Source: Syngnathus acus
Lineage: Eukaryota; Chordata; Actinopteri; Syngnathiformes; Syngnathidae
Length of the DNA: 64,000 nucleotides
NCBI RefSeq assembly: GCF_901709675.1
Contig: NC_051106.1
Coordinates: 434,001-498,000, forward strand
Direction of reading: 5' to 3'
A program made the translations under genes and the position numbers. Of this stretch, positions 53,678-64,000 are shown piece by piece; the stretch's first letter is position 1, and each line of letters starts with the position of its first letter. Under the pieces are notes generated by a model. It saw nothing but the letters and a program-made list of their open reading frames with translations. It ran no database searches and had not been told where the DNA came from.

Positions 53678-56600
53678 TCAGCAGTGGCTGGACAGGATGT
53701 TGAAGAAGTGGTAGACGTCGTCCTTGTCTAGCACAGCAACCTCTGTGGAGCACTCAGAGCACTGCACGGGATGGTATGCCTCATCGGCGTCCATCCCGAC
53801 AGGCGCTGCTGTCGCCTGCTCTTTCATGCGGTTCCATTTCTTTCCCGGCGTCCTGTCCATTTGCTTCTTGTAGCGCAGAACTTGCTCTTTATTCACGCTG
53901 CAGTTCATGACGAACATGGCGCGGTACTGCGTGCGGTACTTCTCGTGTCTGCGGAGAGTGGCGGGACATGACATCATCCACATCCAAACCCGCCTGTGTC
54001 GATCGCGCGCGTCCTTACCGCTGACAGTCGAGACACAGCGTGGTCATGCAAGCGGGACAGTTGAGGACGGCGTCGCTGCTGGGAAGACTTTTGGGCCCCG
54101 GGCGCCGCGGGTGAGCGGACATCGCAGGGCACTTCATCACACGATACCTGCTGCAAAAGTGGGCGGGGACGGAAAACGTGATCTCAAAAGCAAGAGCAGC
54201 GCCCACCCGGCCCAGTCGCCCTTACCCGCGCCTGGCGTCCACCCAGGCCTGGTCCCGCTCGTCCTCGTCGGGGTCGTACAGCAGCTCGTCATTGGTCATC
54301 ATGCGCCGGCCGGCCGAACCACCTGCAGACACTGTGGTAATTTGTCATTGACAACTTTTATACAAGTATTCTAATGTATGAAAATCAAAGAAATGAGATT
54401 GTCATGAAAGATCATATTGGCCCGAATATAAGACGATGTTTTTTGCATTGAAATAAGACTGAAAAAGTGGGGGTCGTCTTACATTCGGGGTCTAGACATT
54501 ATACCAGGGGTGGGCAAACTTTTTGGCTCGCGGGCCACAATGGGTTCTAAAATTTGACTGAGGGGCCGGGCCAGGAGCATTTGGATGGAGTGTTTGGGCC
54601 GGATATACTAAAGCATTACATGTAGTGTATGCAAACCTCATAGCACAGTAAGAACACTACAACCCAATTTATTAACTATCTTTCAAATGTGAAAATAGCC
54701 CTAACAGTTAATAAGTTTGTCTCAAGCAATATGCAAGATATAGCGTTTACATACTATTTTGCATGATACTGGGAGGAGAAAATGTAAATAGATTAAAATA
54801 GCATACGCACTGTGATTTATCAAGATTGCATCTGTTTTTAATAAGTTTCAATCGAAGGTGCAAAGTTAAATAAATCAACATTTATTTAAAAAAAGAATCA
54901 TTTTCAACATTCAAAACATATTATTACGCAACGATATACTCAAGCTGAATAAAATCTACTTGTGTTAAACTCCGCAAAATCAAACTCTGCAAACTCGTTT
55001 TTCATAACAGCAGAAAAACTCACCAATTTCAGTGGGAACAGTGTTGTTGGTCTCCATTTTTTGCCAGTGCATCAAAGTCTGGAGTTAGTTTTGTTGTGGC
55101 AATTCTCAGGACAGATCTGAGGTGTTGGTCTGTTAACGTGGATCTGTGATGAGCTTTGTTGATTTTCATGACGCTAAACGTCTGCTCACACACGTAGGTC
55201 GAGCCAAACAACACCCGCATCTTCTGTGCAGTCCTTCGAAGGTTTGGAAACATGGTCTCGTTAAGTGAAGCATAAAAGTCATTCAGTTTAAGAGACTTGA
55301 ACTTCTCCTTTGAGACGGAGTCAGACTGAAGATCGATCAGTTCCAATTGCAGCTCCTGCGGTGCTGATTCGGGGTCTTGTGACAGGGGACAGGACACCAG
55401 TTGAAGTGACTTGTCAATTTTTTCAAAATCACAGAACCGACGGCAAAATTCTCTGTGCAGGTCGTCCAGTGATTTGCAGTATTTCTTCGCATTTCGGGCG
55501 GCCTCTTTCTGCACGGCTAGTGTGGGGAAATGTGCGAAAGATTTAAAAGATTAAAAGATTAAAGATTAAAGTCCCAATGATCGTCACACACACACCTGGG
55601 TGTGGTGAAATTTGTCCTCTGCATTTAACCCATCCCCGTGTGATTTTAATCCATCCCCTGGGGGAGAGGGGAGCAGTGAGCAGCAGCGGTGCCGCGCTCG
55701 GGAATCAGTTGGTGATCTAACCCCCCAATTCCAACCCTTAATGCTGAGTGCCAAGCAGGGAGGCAATGGGTCCCATTTTTATAGTCTTTGGTATGACCCG
55801 GCCGGGGTTTGAACCCACAACCTTCCAGTCTCAGGGCGGACACTCTACCACTAGGCCACTGAGCTGACTGCTGATTTGTTTGACATTTGCCTGGAGAATA
55901 AACCCAGCTTGGATTTGAAGGCTCTCACATTTGTGTACATGTCGTGCACAAACTGATCTTTCCCCTGTAGCTTCACGTTCAGCTCATTCATGTGTGAAAA
56001 TATGTCCACAGCAAATGCAAAGTCACAAAGCCAGTTTGTGTCGCTCAGCTCGGGGAATTCGTCGGATTTCCCCATTAACAACAAAAATGAGTGAATCTCC
56101 TCTTTGAGCTCCCAAATTCGTTGAAACACTTTCCCCAAACTTAACCAGCGGACGCGAGAGTCGTAAAGTAGGTCCTGGTGATCCGCATCAGTTTCTTCCA
56201 GGAACGTAATGTACTGACGATGATTAAGTCCCCTTGCTCGTATGAAGTTTTATAACTGGATCCACGACGTGATTAAGCTGCAATACAGACTTACACAGAG
56301 ACTCCTGATGAATGATGCAGTGAAGAAAAATAACATCCTGGTCAGGGTTTTCTTCTTTCACTTTATCCTGGATTCTTTTCAGCAGCCCGACGTTTGTTCC
56401 AGTTAAATTTGGCGATCCATCCGTAGTGACATTAGCAAGTTTACTCCAGGTAGCTTCATTCTCTCGATGACAGCAGACACCTGTTCATATAAGTCCTCTC
56501 CTCGCGTTTTCCCTTTCAGTGATTCCATGCTCAAAAGCTCCTCCGTTATCTCAAAACTGTTGTTAATCCCTCGGATAAAAATTAGGAGCTGAGCAGTGTC

Positions 56601-59600
56601 TTTTATGTCGTTACTATCATCCAGTGCTAGTGAATATAACTTAAAGGACTCTGCCTTTTTGTTTAACTCGCTCACTATATCTGCGTCAATCAGTTCCACG
56701 CGGCGAGTCACTGTCCTGCGTGCTAAACTGATTTTTTCAAACTTGGTTTTGCTTTCCGGACACAAGAGACCTGCTGTCTCTACCATGCACTCTTTCAAAA
56801 ACTCGCCTTCGGAGAAAGGCTTGCTAGCCTTTGCTAATTTGAATGCCAGCAAATAACTAGCCTTGGTACTTGACTCTTGAATTGTAGTTTGTCTGTGAAA
56901 AAAGTTCTGTTGACTCTGTAAATTAGCTGTCAACCTTTGAGCAGTAGCCGCCCGTTCTTGTGTTGACTGCTTGCTAGCATAGTTTGCATGCTTCGTGGCA
57001 AAGTGACGGCTGATATTGTACTCTTTGAAAACCGCAACAGCTTCTTGGCATATCAGACATACAGCCGTTGATCGGACTTCAGTGAAGAAGTATTTTGTTG
57101 TCCACTCCTTATTAAAAACTCGGCATTCACTGTCCACTTTCCTTCTCTTTGGTCCACTCATTTTCACAGAAGGGCTCAAATGGTGACATGAAACGAAGTG
57201 AAAATTAAAGTGAAATAAAGAGAAACACGCGACACTCCAACAACGGTCAATGTGTTTTAAGTGCGCCATCTTTTGGGGAACGTGGGTATTGCAGGGAAAG
57301 GGGAAAATGAAGGAGGTTTTTACTGTAATTTGGACAAGTTCGGCGGGCCGGATTAAAAAGCCTAACGGGCCGTATGTGGCCCGCGGGCCGTAGTTTGCCC
57401 ACCCCTGCATTATACCCATTCACTTGTGCGCAGCGGTAAGTTAAAGGTTGCTGGTATCGACTGAGTATGTTGCTGTGATCGTGTGCGTCTTTGACACAAA
57501 GTGAATATATACATTTCATTGTTACTACTGTCCACCATTGTGCTGTTTGTCCGATCGCGGTTTGCTTCGTGTACGCACCGTTTGATTGACAGCTCCGGCG
57601 CGCTCCTTAAGTTTGCATCGTACGAGTAGCCGTTAGGCAGCGGCACAGCGACTAATGGTCGCCAGCAATTGTATTTTGTTGTCTCTATAACTTATGTTTG
57701 GTGTGTTGCCGAGAGTATTTCATTTATGGTAATTTTGTATAGCGGAACCGTTACGCGCAGTTAGTTATGTAATGTGTGCCGTCTACTAGTGTTGTGTGAC
57801 GTCAGAAGTTGAGCATTGACTTACGTGCTGTATTTCTGTATGTTGCAGAATCACGCACACACACCCTTCACACGCTTCATACGATAATCACACACACAAG
57901 AGTCACATTCACACACCCAAAGACTCACCCATGTACACTACACACACCTGCTCTCACATCCTTACGATCAAACGTGTGCCTATACCCTTTTGCCAGTTTG
58001 CCTGTATGCCCCTATGAGCCACAGTGCCTGTTACCTTTTTGCCAATCATTCAGTAAAGCAATCAAAACTGAACCACGTCTTCCCTCCTGTGTTCTGACCG
58101 ACACCTGGGGGCGAAAAGAGCAAAACCTTCCGAGCCAACCCTCTATACAGGCCTCAGGCTCCCCAACAATAACAGTTTGCATTATTTTATTGCAATGTTT
58201 TTCCTTATTCAGATTTGTTTCAATACTACAGTTAGTTTGATGGTTAATGCAGTTATTGCAATTTTGTTGTTTTATCACAACATTTATTTACATTTCAAAA
58301 ACTAGAAGCCATTCATTTACAAATGTGATTGCACTTTAGTTTACATATTTAAATGTTCAGATATTAAGACGTGATAGACAGTTTTTGCATGATTTGAATG
58401 AGGCAAAATAACATGCTTTTTCTCTCGAATATATTATTATAATCATTTGTTTCAGATGTAAGTATAAAAATTTAATTTGGTGTTCAAAAAGTCTTTTTTC
58501 AAACTTGAGTCTTGAAAAAGAGGGGGTCGTCTTATAATTCAGGCCAATACAGTATAACTTCAATTTTGGCCCCAACACAATGCCCATAAAAAATGAAATG
58601 ACTAAATGACGCAGTGAATGCGGCAAAAGGTGCAAGTTGTGGTCTCAGAAACGCCGATTTACGATGCAAACTTACTTGGCTGGTGGTCTTCGTCCGAGTC
58701 CGAGTCAAAGTAGATGTTGTCGTACATCCGTGGCTCGACGTGTGTTGGGCCTTCGCCTCCGCTTCCTGAACCCTGCACTGAATCGCACGGGTAACAACAG
58801 ACTAAGAAACGGATGCGAAAAGCAAATATATGGCAGGCGGCAATCACGTCGACCTCGGAAGACAAAAACATGTTTGCGAGGGCTCAACAATTCATCCGAC
58901 TCAAATTGACGCATGAATGGAATGGAAACCCCCCCCCCTCTTCTGGCAGCGCTGAATGTATCACACAAGTCGGTAAATTAATCAGTTATCGGGCGCTGTC
59001 CATCTAGGTGTGTTCGGGGGCGGCGGTTATGGAAACGGACCTGTGCCAGCGGGCTTCCAGGTGTCCTCCATGGTCCTGAGGGTGGAGCTGAGCTCGGCCT
59101 CCATCTCCTTCTCAAAGTCGTCATCGCTGGACGACTCGCTCTCGCCCGTCAGGTATTCTCGGATCAGCTTCTTCTTCTGCTCCGGCGTGCCGCTAAGAAG
59201 CACGTCCAGCTCGTCCTCTGAACTACCACAACAATACAAGTATTGCATTGCAACTTTTTTTTTTTTTTAAATACATGACAAAAATAGGCCGAATTGGACG
59301 AAAAGTCAAAGAAGAACTTTAGTTGAACACGCTAAAAACAATGTAAAATAAACAGCGACTACTGAAATGAATAGATGAAAATCAATTATCACTTTCTTTT
59401 ACGGAACAGAACGTTAAAGGTGATGTATCATGGTTATAATCCTTTCTTTTTACATTTTACTCATTCAGTTGTGGCCTATGTAAAGTGGAACAGCAAAGCT
59501 TTTGTCTGAATTTCTCATTTTCATAGCATCACAGGCGCCTCTTTTCCCCTTGTTCTGAGAAGCGGCTTTTGGTGCTAGCTCTTTAAATGCAAATGAGATA

Positions 59601-62600
59601 CTTCACAACCCACTCCCTCCAGGCCGCAAGATGTGCACCTCCCTTTCCGGTCGGACATATTAGTAGTTTTTTAGCCAAGATAGAGTTTACTTTCGCCACA
59701 AACTTTTTGATTAATTAAAAGATGTCAGCAGCAGAAGACTTGTCCATACAACCATGTATAACACGTAACCAAATAAATCCCCTCACAATATTTATGAACA
59801 CGTCTTGTAAACAAGCACTGCAGTCAAGTTATGAAGTAAGCTAATACTAGCGTTAGCGAGAAGCTAACGAACGCATTGAACACATTATGTTCCCAAAGAA
59901 TAAAACAGCACGTTTGATGCAATTCATCTGATTCAACTACTAAAAATACGTCCACAAGGAGTGAAAACAGAGTGGTCAGCGCTGAGATCATCAGAGGGGT
60001 ATTCCAGAAAGCGGGTTATGTGAAAACTCTGAGTAAGTTAACCCTGAAAAGAGAGAAACTGAGTTATCCGTTCGAGAAAGAGCGGTAACTTAAACTCTGG
60101 GTCAGTTACTGCGGTGTGGTAACTTACTCTGTGAACATAACCTGATCGCTGGCAGGTTTACTATAAGAGACCCAGAGTTTCTACCTGTCTCCTCCCACAC
60201 AAAGAAAGCGGTTAATCATGGATTGTCCGTTCATTCAAAATCCGATCGTCATCAAAGTTGGAATAATTCAAAACGCTTTACGTCGCGAGAGAATCTTCCG
60301 ACCCAGATTAGACATTTTATCATTTCCAGAAGAATATCTTTTCGAACGCTACCGCTTTTTTCTTTGAACAGTATAATTTATCTCAATAACCTTCTCTGGC
60401 CATATAGCTCCAACCTCACACACTGCGAACGAGCACTCACATCAGAGCAAACTTTATGCATAGCACAACGTTTTTTTTTTTTTGCAAACGGCATTTTCTT
60501 TATAATATTGGACCAGAGCATAGCTTTTTTCTGTTGGCTGAGCAGAACTCAATGTTTGTAAATAGTATTTTATTGAGTGTTGGTGTAGGCTACAGCATCA
60601 CATTTTAAATGACTTCAATAGGTAGGTAAATGAGTTTGTGTCAAGTGTTAATACACAAAGTGTAGAATTAATTGAAAGGTCGTTGGAAAACATTTTGTTT
60701 GGGGTTTAAATTATTTGAAGTAGCCAATGAATTAATATTTTAGTTTAAATTAATATTGACTGTTTAATAGCGTAAGTCCATTTAAAACAATTCTATTAAA
60801 ATCAAAGTGAGTGCAATCACAGCCGAGCAAAACATGCCTTGTTTTTATGTTTCATTTTGAGCTGCTTCCAAGCCCTTTTTTCTCCTGTTGGATTGCACCT
60901 AAATGGAAATCTGATTACATTCCTACTTAAATTAATAACGACAGGCTATGCTACGATCTTATGGTTAAATGTTACATCAATGGAATAGTACATTCAAACT
61001 TACGCATTGACTCAGGCAGCAATTTCCTCCCATGATGTCTCTCTCTCTCCTTCGCTGCTGCAGCCGTATTAGATTTGCGGCAAAAAATACATTCGTACTT
61101 GCTGTAGGCTTGCATAAGGACCTCCAACTCCATTGTGGTAAAATAAGGTGATCTGTTTTTCCTCATTTGTCATGGTGACTCGTGGTATCGCGTCTCTATT
61201 GATGATGGCTTTTTATTGTGGTTGTGCACTCGCATAACTCCAGGTTAACATGCTCAGAGTTGATTGACCTAACTCAGATCAGCTGTTCTGGAACCAAATA
61301 CTCAGAGTCTCCCATCTCGGAGTAAGTTAATGCAAAATTCAGGGATAGACTCAGAGTATGTTGAATATGTTTTCCGGAATACCCCCCAGAAAGCCTGATG
61401 CTAATGCTATGACAACGAGGGCATCATAGACACGCAATAATATAAAAGTGTGTCAACTCAAGCTTACCGCTTTACTGTGTCCATCATTTTCATAGTTCAA
61501 AGGAACTGAACCCTCAATGAAACTGAACCTTCAATGAAACGAAGTCTTTTGGCAAATCCTTCTCTATACTGACAAGAGATTTCTGGAACACTCATCCTTG
61601 AACAAGCAAGACTTGTGGGAACTTCGTCCTGAAAAATGAAACTTAACCAGGCACTTGTTTGAGGTTCTGATGCTGGAGGGAAGGTGTAATGAGTTGTGTG
61701 GATTAATGCATCGAACAACAGAACATTTGATCTCTCCACTTGGCATCCTTGAGTTGTTTGGACTACAAAAGTCTCTCCGAGTAATAAAGATGGCGGATTT
61801 GTTTTGTAGTGCCACCACAGAGACTGTGACATAATAGATAAAAATACATAATCGAAAATGGGTAAAATTGAACGGAGTGAAAAATATCCCCCAAACAGAT
61901 TGTAAAAGTATCTCTGCAGTACCTGGAGGAAACTTTTCTACAATCCTGGAGACTCCAAGTGCACAATAAAAAATTTTTAAAAGCTTAAAAAAGTGAATTT
62001 TGCTATGACATGTCTCCTTTAAGGAGACAATTCGGCGGCTTGGTGGCGCACTGGGTAGCACGTCCGCCTCACAGTTAGGAGGGTGCGTGCGGGTTCGATT
62101 CCACCTCCGGCCCTCCCTGTGTGGAGTTTGCATGTTCTCCCCGGGCCGGCGTGGGTTTTCTCCGGGCACTCCGGTTTCCTCCCACATCCCAAAAACATGC
62201 TTGGGAGGCCGATTGAGCCCTCCAAATTGTCCCTAGGTGCGACAGAGTGCGAGTGCAAATGGTTGTTTGTCTCTGTGTGCCCTGCGATTGGCTTGCAACC
62301 GGTTCAGGGTGTCCCCCGCCTACTGCCCGATGACGGCTGGGATAGGCTCCAGCACACCCGCGACCCCCGTGGGGACTAAGCGGTTCAGAAAATGGATGGA
62401 TGGATGTCTCCTTTAAGACTTAGACTAATTCCAGTCATGTTGCCTGTTAGCACTCCATATTGGTAAAAAGTTGATAAGCAGCAAAGCAATGAACGACGTC
62501 ATAGAGTCACTAAGTGCAAAAGCTTCACTGGATATTTGGAAAAACACCAGCAAACGGGTAAAATCACGAGAGAAGACGCGTCGCGGTGCTAATAAACAAC

Positions 62601-62942
62601 ATACTTGCTTATGAAGTTGATACAAGTGTTTTACTTTTGCACTTCATAGACACGGTCATGCTATAACGCTAAACAAATCGAAATGTCCGACGCTCCACTG
62701 CATGAAACTGTTTGTTGACAATTGCACACATTCACCGGAGTTAGTCAACGATGCGCAAATTCGGGCAAAAGGCGAACGGTGCTAAGCTTATGTTTGTTTA
62801 CAACCTGTTAGCCGCATTACAGGTTGCAGCCGGACTAGCTAACAAACGCACAAGACGAGTTGGTGAACAACCTGCTTGCTGCTCTCTCTTCGTCGCTCGG
62901 CTCCTCGAGCTCATACGAGTCGACATCACCGAGTTTGTTCAT
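53678..62942 (-). CDS. eapp: E2F-associated phosphoprotein
   Basis: EAPP is a nuclear phosphoprotein that binds activating E2Fs and modulates E2F-regulated transcription. Exons (minus): 62,942-62,872; 59,222-59,041; 58,777-58,676; 54,322-54,226; 54,147-54,019; 53,948-53,678. All are GT-AG and in phase; 283 aa (human 285). Start ATG at 62,942 gives MNKLGDVDSYELEEPSDEE, matching the vertebrate N-terminus. Family blocks follow in order: SSEDELDVLLSGTPEQKKKL, LTGESESSSDDDFEKEME, YDNIYFDSDSDED, TNDELLYDPDEDERDQAW, then the cysteine-rich end: VLNCPACMTTLCLDCQRHE, YRTQYRAMFVMNCSVNKEQV and CSECSTEVAVLDKDDVYHFF. The CxxC pairs probably bind zinc. Many acidic-serine stretches fit kinase target sites. 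Introns 1 (3.6 kb) and 3 (4.4 kb) are swollen by transposons. Phases, order and length leave little doubt. Confidence 0.96.
55035..57161 (-). pseudogene. hAT transposase, frameshifted and SINE-interrupted
   Basis: ATG near 57,161 (MSGPKRRKVDSE). An N-terminal BED-like zinc finger has CLICQE and HFATKH. Further blocks: SLALDDSND (catalytic-region Asp), GKVFQRIWEL, FAFAVDIFSHMNELNVKLQG and, at the C-terminal hAT dimerisation region, STYVCEQTFSVMKINK with HRSTLTDQHL. A shift occurs near 56,430 and stops near 56,240; a SINE interrupts at 55,540-55,866. The blocks are the same as in GTF2IRD2/ZBED-like hAT proteins. The gene is not functional as it stands. Confidence 0.85.
55540..55866 (-). repeat. 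tRNA-derived SINE, complete copy
   Basis: Read on the minus strand it starts CAGCTCAGTGGCCTAGTGG, has A and B boxes (GGTTCAAACCCCGG), a conserved middle (ATAAAAATGGGACCC, GGTTGGAATTGGGGGG), GCGCGGC...CTGCTGCTC, GGGTTAAATGCAGAGG and a TTTAATC-type tail. It lies in the hAT transposase gene. It is the reference copy for the split SINE at 10,178/20,248. Confidence 0.92.
59223..59994. other. eapp intron 1, unassigned part
   Basis: No repeat or coding part recognised. A short T-run follows the exon 2 acceptor at 59,255-59,266. Confidence 0.4.
59995..61386 (-). mobile_element. PIF/Harbinger element with a Myb-like gene remnant
   Basis: Ends GGGGTATTCCAGAAAGCGGG (left) and, inverted, GGGGGTATTCCGGAAAACAT (right), with CAG as a possible 3-bp duplication (59,992-59,994 and 61,387-61,389). 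Subterminal ACTCTGAGT-type repeats lie at both ends. A minus-strand exon at 60,990-61,166 encodes a Myb/SANT-like piece (RSPYFTTMELEVLMQAYSKY, then RKSNTAAAAKERER) that breaks off by frameshift. Known for the family: Harbinger elements carry a Myb-like protein beside the transposase. No transposase is seen, so it is a deleted copy. Confidence 0.85.
61387..62009. other. eapp intron 1, unassigned part
   Basis: No gene or repeat recognised in about 620 bp. Confidence 0.35.
62024..62403 (+). repeat. ATGG-tailed tRNA-derived SINE in eapp intron 1
   Basis: Same family as 22,611-22,975: GGCGGCTTGGTGGCGCACTG, B box GGGTTCGATTCC, body and ATGGATGG tail. The target duplication ATGTCTCCTTTAAG occurs at 62,010-62,023 and 62,404-62,417. 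About ten bases before the usual SINE start (GAGACAATTC) lie inside the duplication and are of unknown origin. Confidence 0.88.
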
Positions 62943-63702
62943 CTTGCTGGTCGTTATGAGAAGATCTTCACTGAAAGACACATCGGTGCTAAGCGTGAGC
63001 GTACGACGGGCAGTTCCTTCTTTTCTTCTTTTACTAATAAATGAGACTTCTTCTTCGTCGTCTCTCTTCTTCGGGGGTTTCCGGGGAATGCTACTTTGCC
63101 GCCACCCATCAAATGGTTCAACAAGCGATTATGTTAATATGAATTAAATTGTAAAATTTTATATAATAATATTATTGCAACTGTTGTTCTAGTCACTAAA
63201 TACTGGTTCCATCTGAGTAATGACACTTAGCCTGCTCTAAGATGAGCATTTGTTGAAACAAAAGGTAATGGGGATCCCAAACGACAATAAACCATCAATA
63301 AATTACTCAATTGAATACGTTTTTGACTAATGATTGGCAAGTTATTAAAAAAGCCACTGAAATTTATTTCAACCTAAATTATTTGAACGTATAGTTTCCT
63401 GCAAAAAGACAATGAGTTAAAAAAAAAAAAAAGATCATGAAAAACGTATGTGAAACTGTAGCTTAAGCAGATAACTCCAACGCACAAGACTTGAAGCTCC
63501 AGTCTTCCTCGAGGGTCAAACAGAGGTCAGGGAAAGGTGACAACTGTACACAAGCCTTTAATGAATTTTTTTTAAATGAGCTTTAGAAATTTAGATAATG
63601 ATAGTGATGTGAAATTTACAATATCTCATATGACTTATAATTGCTCAAACTCTCATTGTTAAATTCAAGCCATGTTTGTATGTGTTGTCATGTGTTTTGT
63701 GA
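62943..63702. other. eapp upstream region
   Basis: The first 200 bp, read on the minus strand toward the ATG, form an unusual open stretch rich in basic and acidic codons. Beyond 63,150 the sequence is A+T-rich with a poly-A run at 63,420-63,433. No other gene recognised. Confidence 0.4.
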
Positions 63703-63759
63703 GTTTGTTTGTTTGTTTGTTTGTTTGTTTGTTTGTTTGTTTGTTTGTTTGTTTGTTTG
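63703..63759 (+). repeat. GTTT microsatellite
   Basis: About 14 perfect copies of GTTT. Confidence 0.97.
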
Positions 63760-64000
63760 CTCGTCGAGCGGGTGCCAATCGGCGCTTGTCGTCTGCTGAT
63801 TAAGCGTTGCAGGCCACACGCGTCACCCGCTGCCGTGTCCACCTTTGCGGCCCTGTGACGAGCTCATTCAACCAATTAGATGCAGGTGGGATGCTAATTA
63901 GAAAGCGGCATGCGAAGGAGGTAAAAATATCATAATCGTGCACATCTGTACACGCGCAGCCCGCCTGCCAATCTCTCACACTGGGTGACACTTCCACACA
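63760..64000. other. Unassigned sequence at window end
   Basis: No gene or repeat recognised. Confidence 0.35.

Larger units (their letters stand above)
54505..57407 (-). mobile_element. hAT transposon with 8-bp target duplication
   Basis: Ends CAGGGGTGGGCAAACT at 54,505 and, inverted, at 57,407, followed on both sides by GGCCCGCGGGCC-like blocks. The 8-bp duplication is CATTATAC at 54,497-54,504 and 57,408-57,415. Length 2,903 bp including a SINE of about 330 bp. It carries a transposase gene on the minus strand. The end sequences and duplication identify hAT/Charlie. Confidence 0.95.
54417..58547. mobile_element. TA-flanked MITE in eapp intron 3, split by a hAT element
   Basis: Ends TTGGCCCGAATATAAGACGA (54,417) and, inverted, TTGGCCTGAATTATAAGACG (to 58,547), with TA at 54,415-54,416 and 58,548-58,549. 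The hAT element at 54,505-57,407 sits inside it, 88 bp from the left end. The rest (57,416-58,547) is A+T-rich with a CA-rich stretch near 57,855-57,950; no coding part. Confidence 0.75.

Overview
This is vertebrate nuclear DNA, almost certainly from a teleost fish. Genes are split by GT-AG introns. The five recognisable genes match vertebrate families, and the repeats are typical of fish: L2/Maui-like and Rex1 LINEs, tRNA-derived SINEs, hAT, PIF/Harbinger and TA-flanked elements, and fish retrovirus-like LTR elements. The 3' ends of the ATGG-tailed SINE recall pipefish and seahorse genomes, but that is an impression only.

Layout. Bases 1-40,400 are a transposon-on-transposon region in which I see no host gene. 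In order it holds: a decayed minus-strand retrovirus-like element (856-6,532); a copy of a family encoding a SWIM zinc finger on one strand and, in its second copy, a THAP domain on the other (6,533-7,400 and 33,775-36,510); a TA-flanked DNA element containing a 251-bp tandem array (8,206-9,821); a 9.9-kb LTR element with near-identical 1,164-bp LTRs and no visible gag-pol (10,347-20,247), inserted in a SINE that itself sits in a LINE; a CR1-group LINE with an esterase-type ORF1 (20,640-23,811); a separate LTR with a primer-binding site (23,812-24,480); a broken L2-like LINE (24,480-29,073); an internally deleted endonuclease-type LINE on the minus strand (30,285-32,650); and an L2-like LINE with an uninterrupted 992-codon ORF (37,168-40,146).

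Bases 41,177-62,942 are the gene-bearing part. A predicted eight-exon class I SAM-methyltransferase-like gene (minus, 41,177-43,328, unnamed) is followed by haus2 (plus), slc3a2 (plus, eight exons), sptssa (minus, two exons) and eapp (minus, six exons). sptssa and eapp are also neighbours in the same orientation on human chromosome 14. The gene models come from reading splice sites by eye; in each one the exon phases join without a frame break.

The genes do unrelated housekeeping work: spindle microtubule nucleation (haus2), the heavy chain of amino-acid transporters (slc3a2), activation of sphingolipid synthesis (sptssa) and E2F-linked transcription (eapp). Their introns carry the same repeats as the desert. 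The most striking are a Rex1 fragment ending about a dozen bases from an slc3a2 splice acceptor, and a three-deep nest (TA element, then hAT, then SINE) in eapp intron 3.
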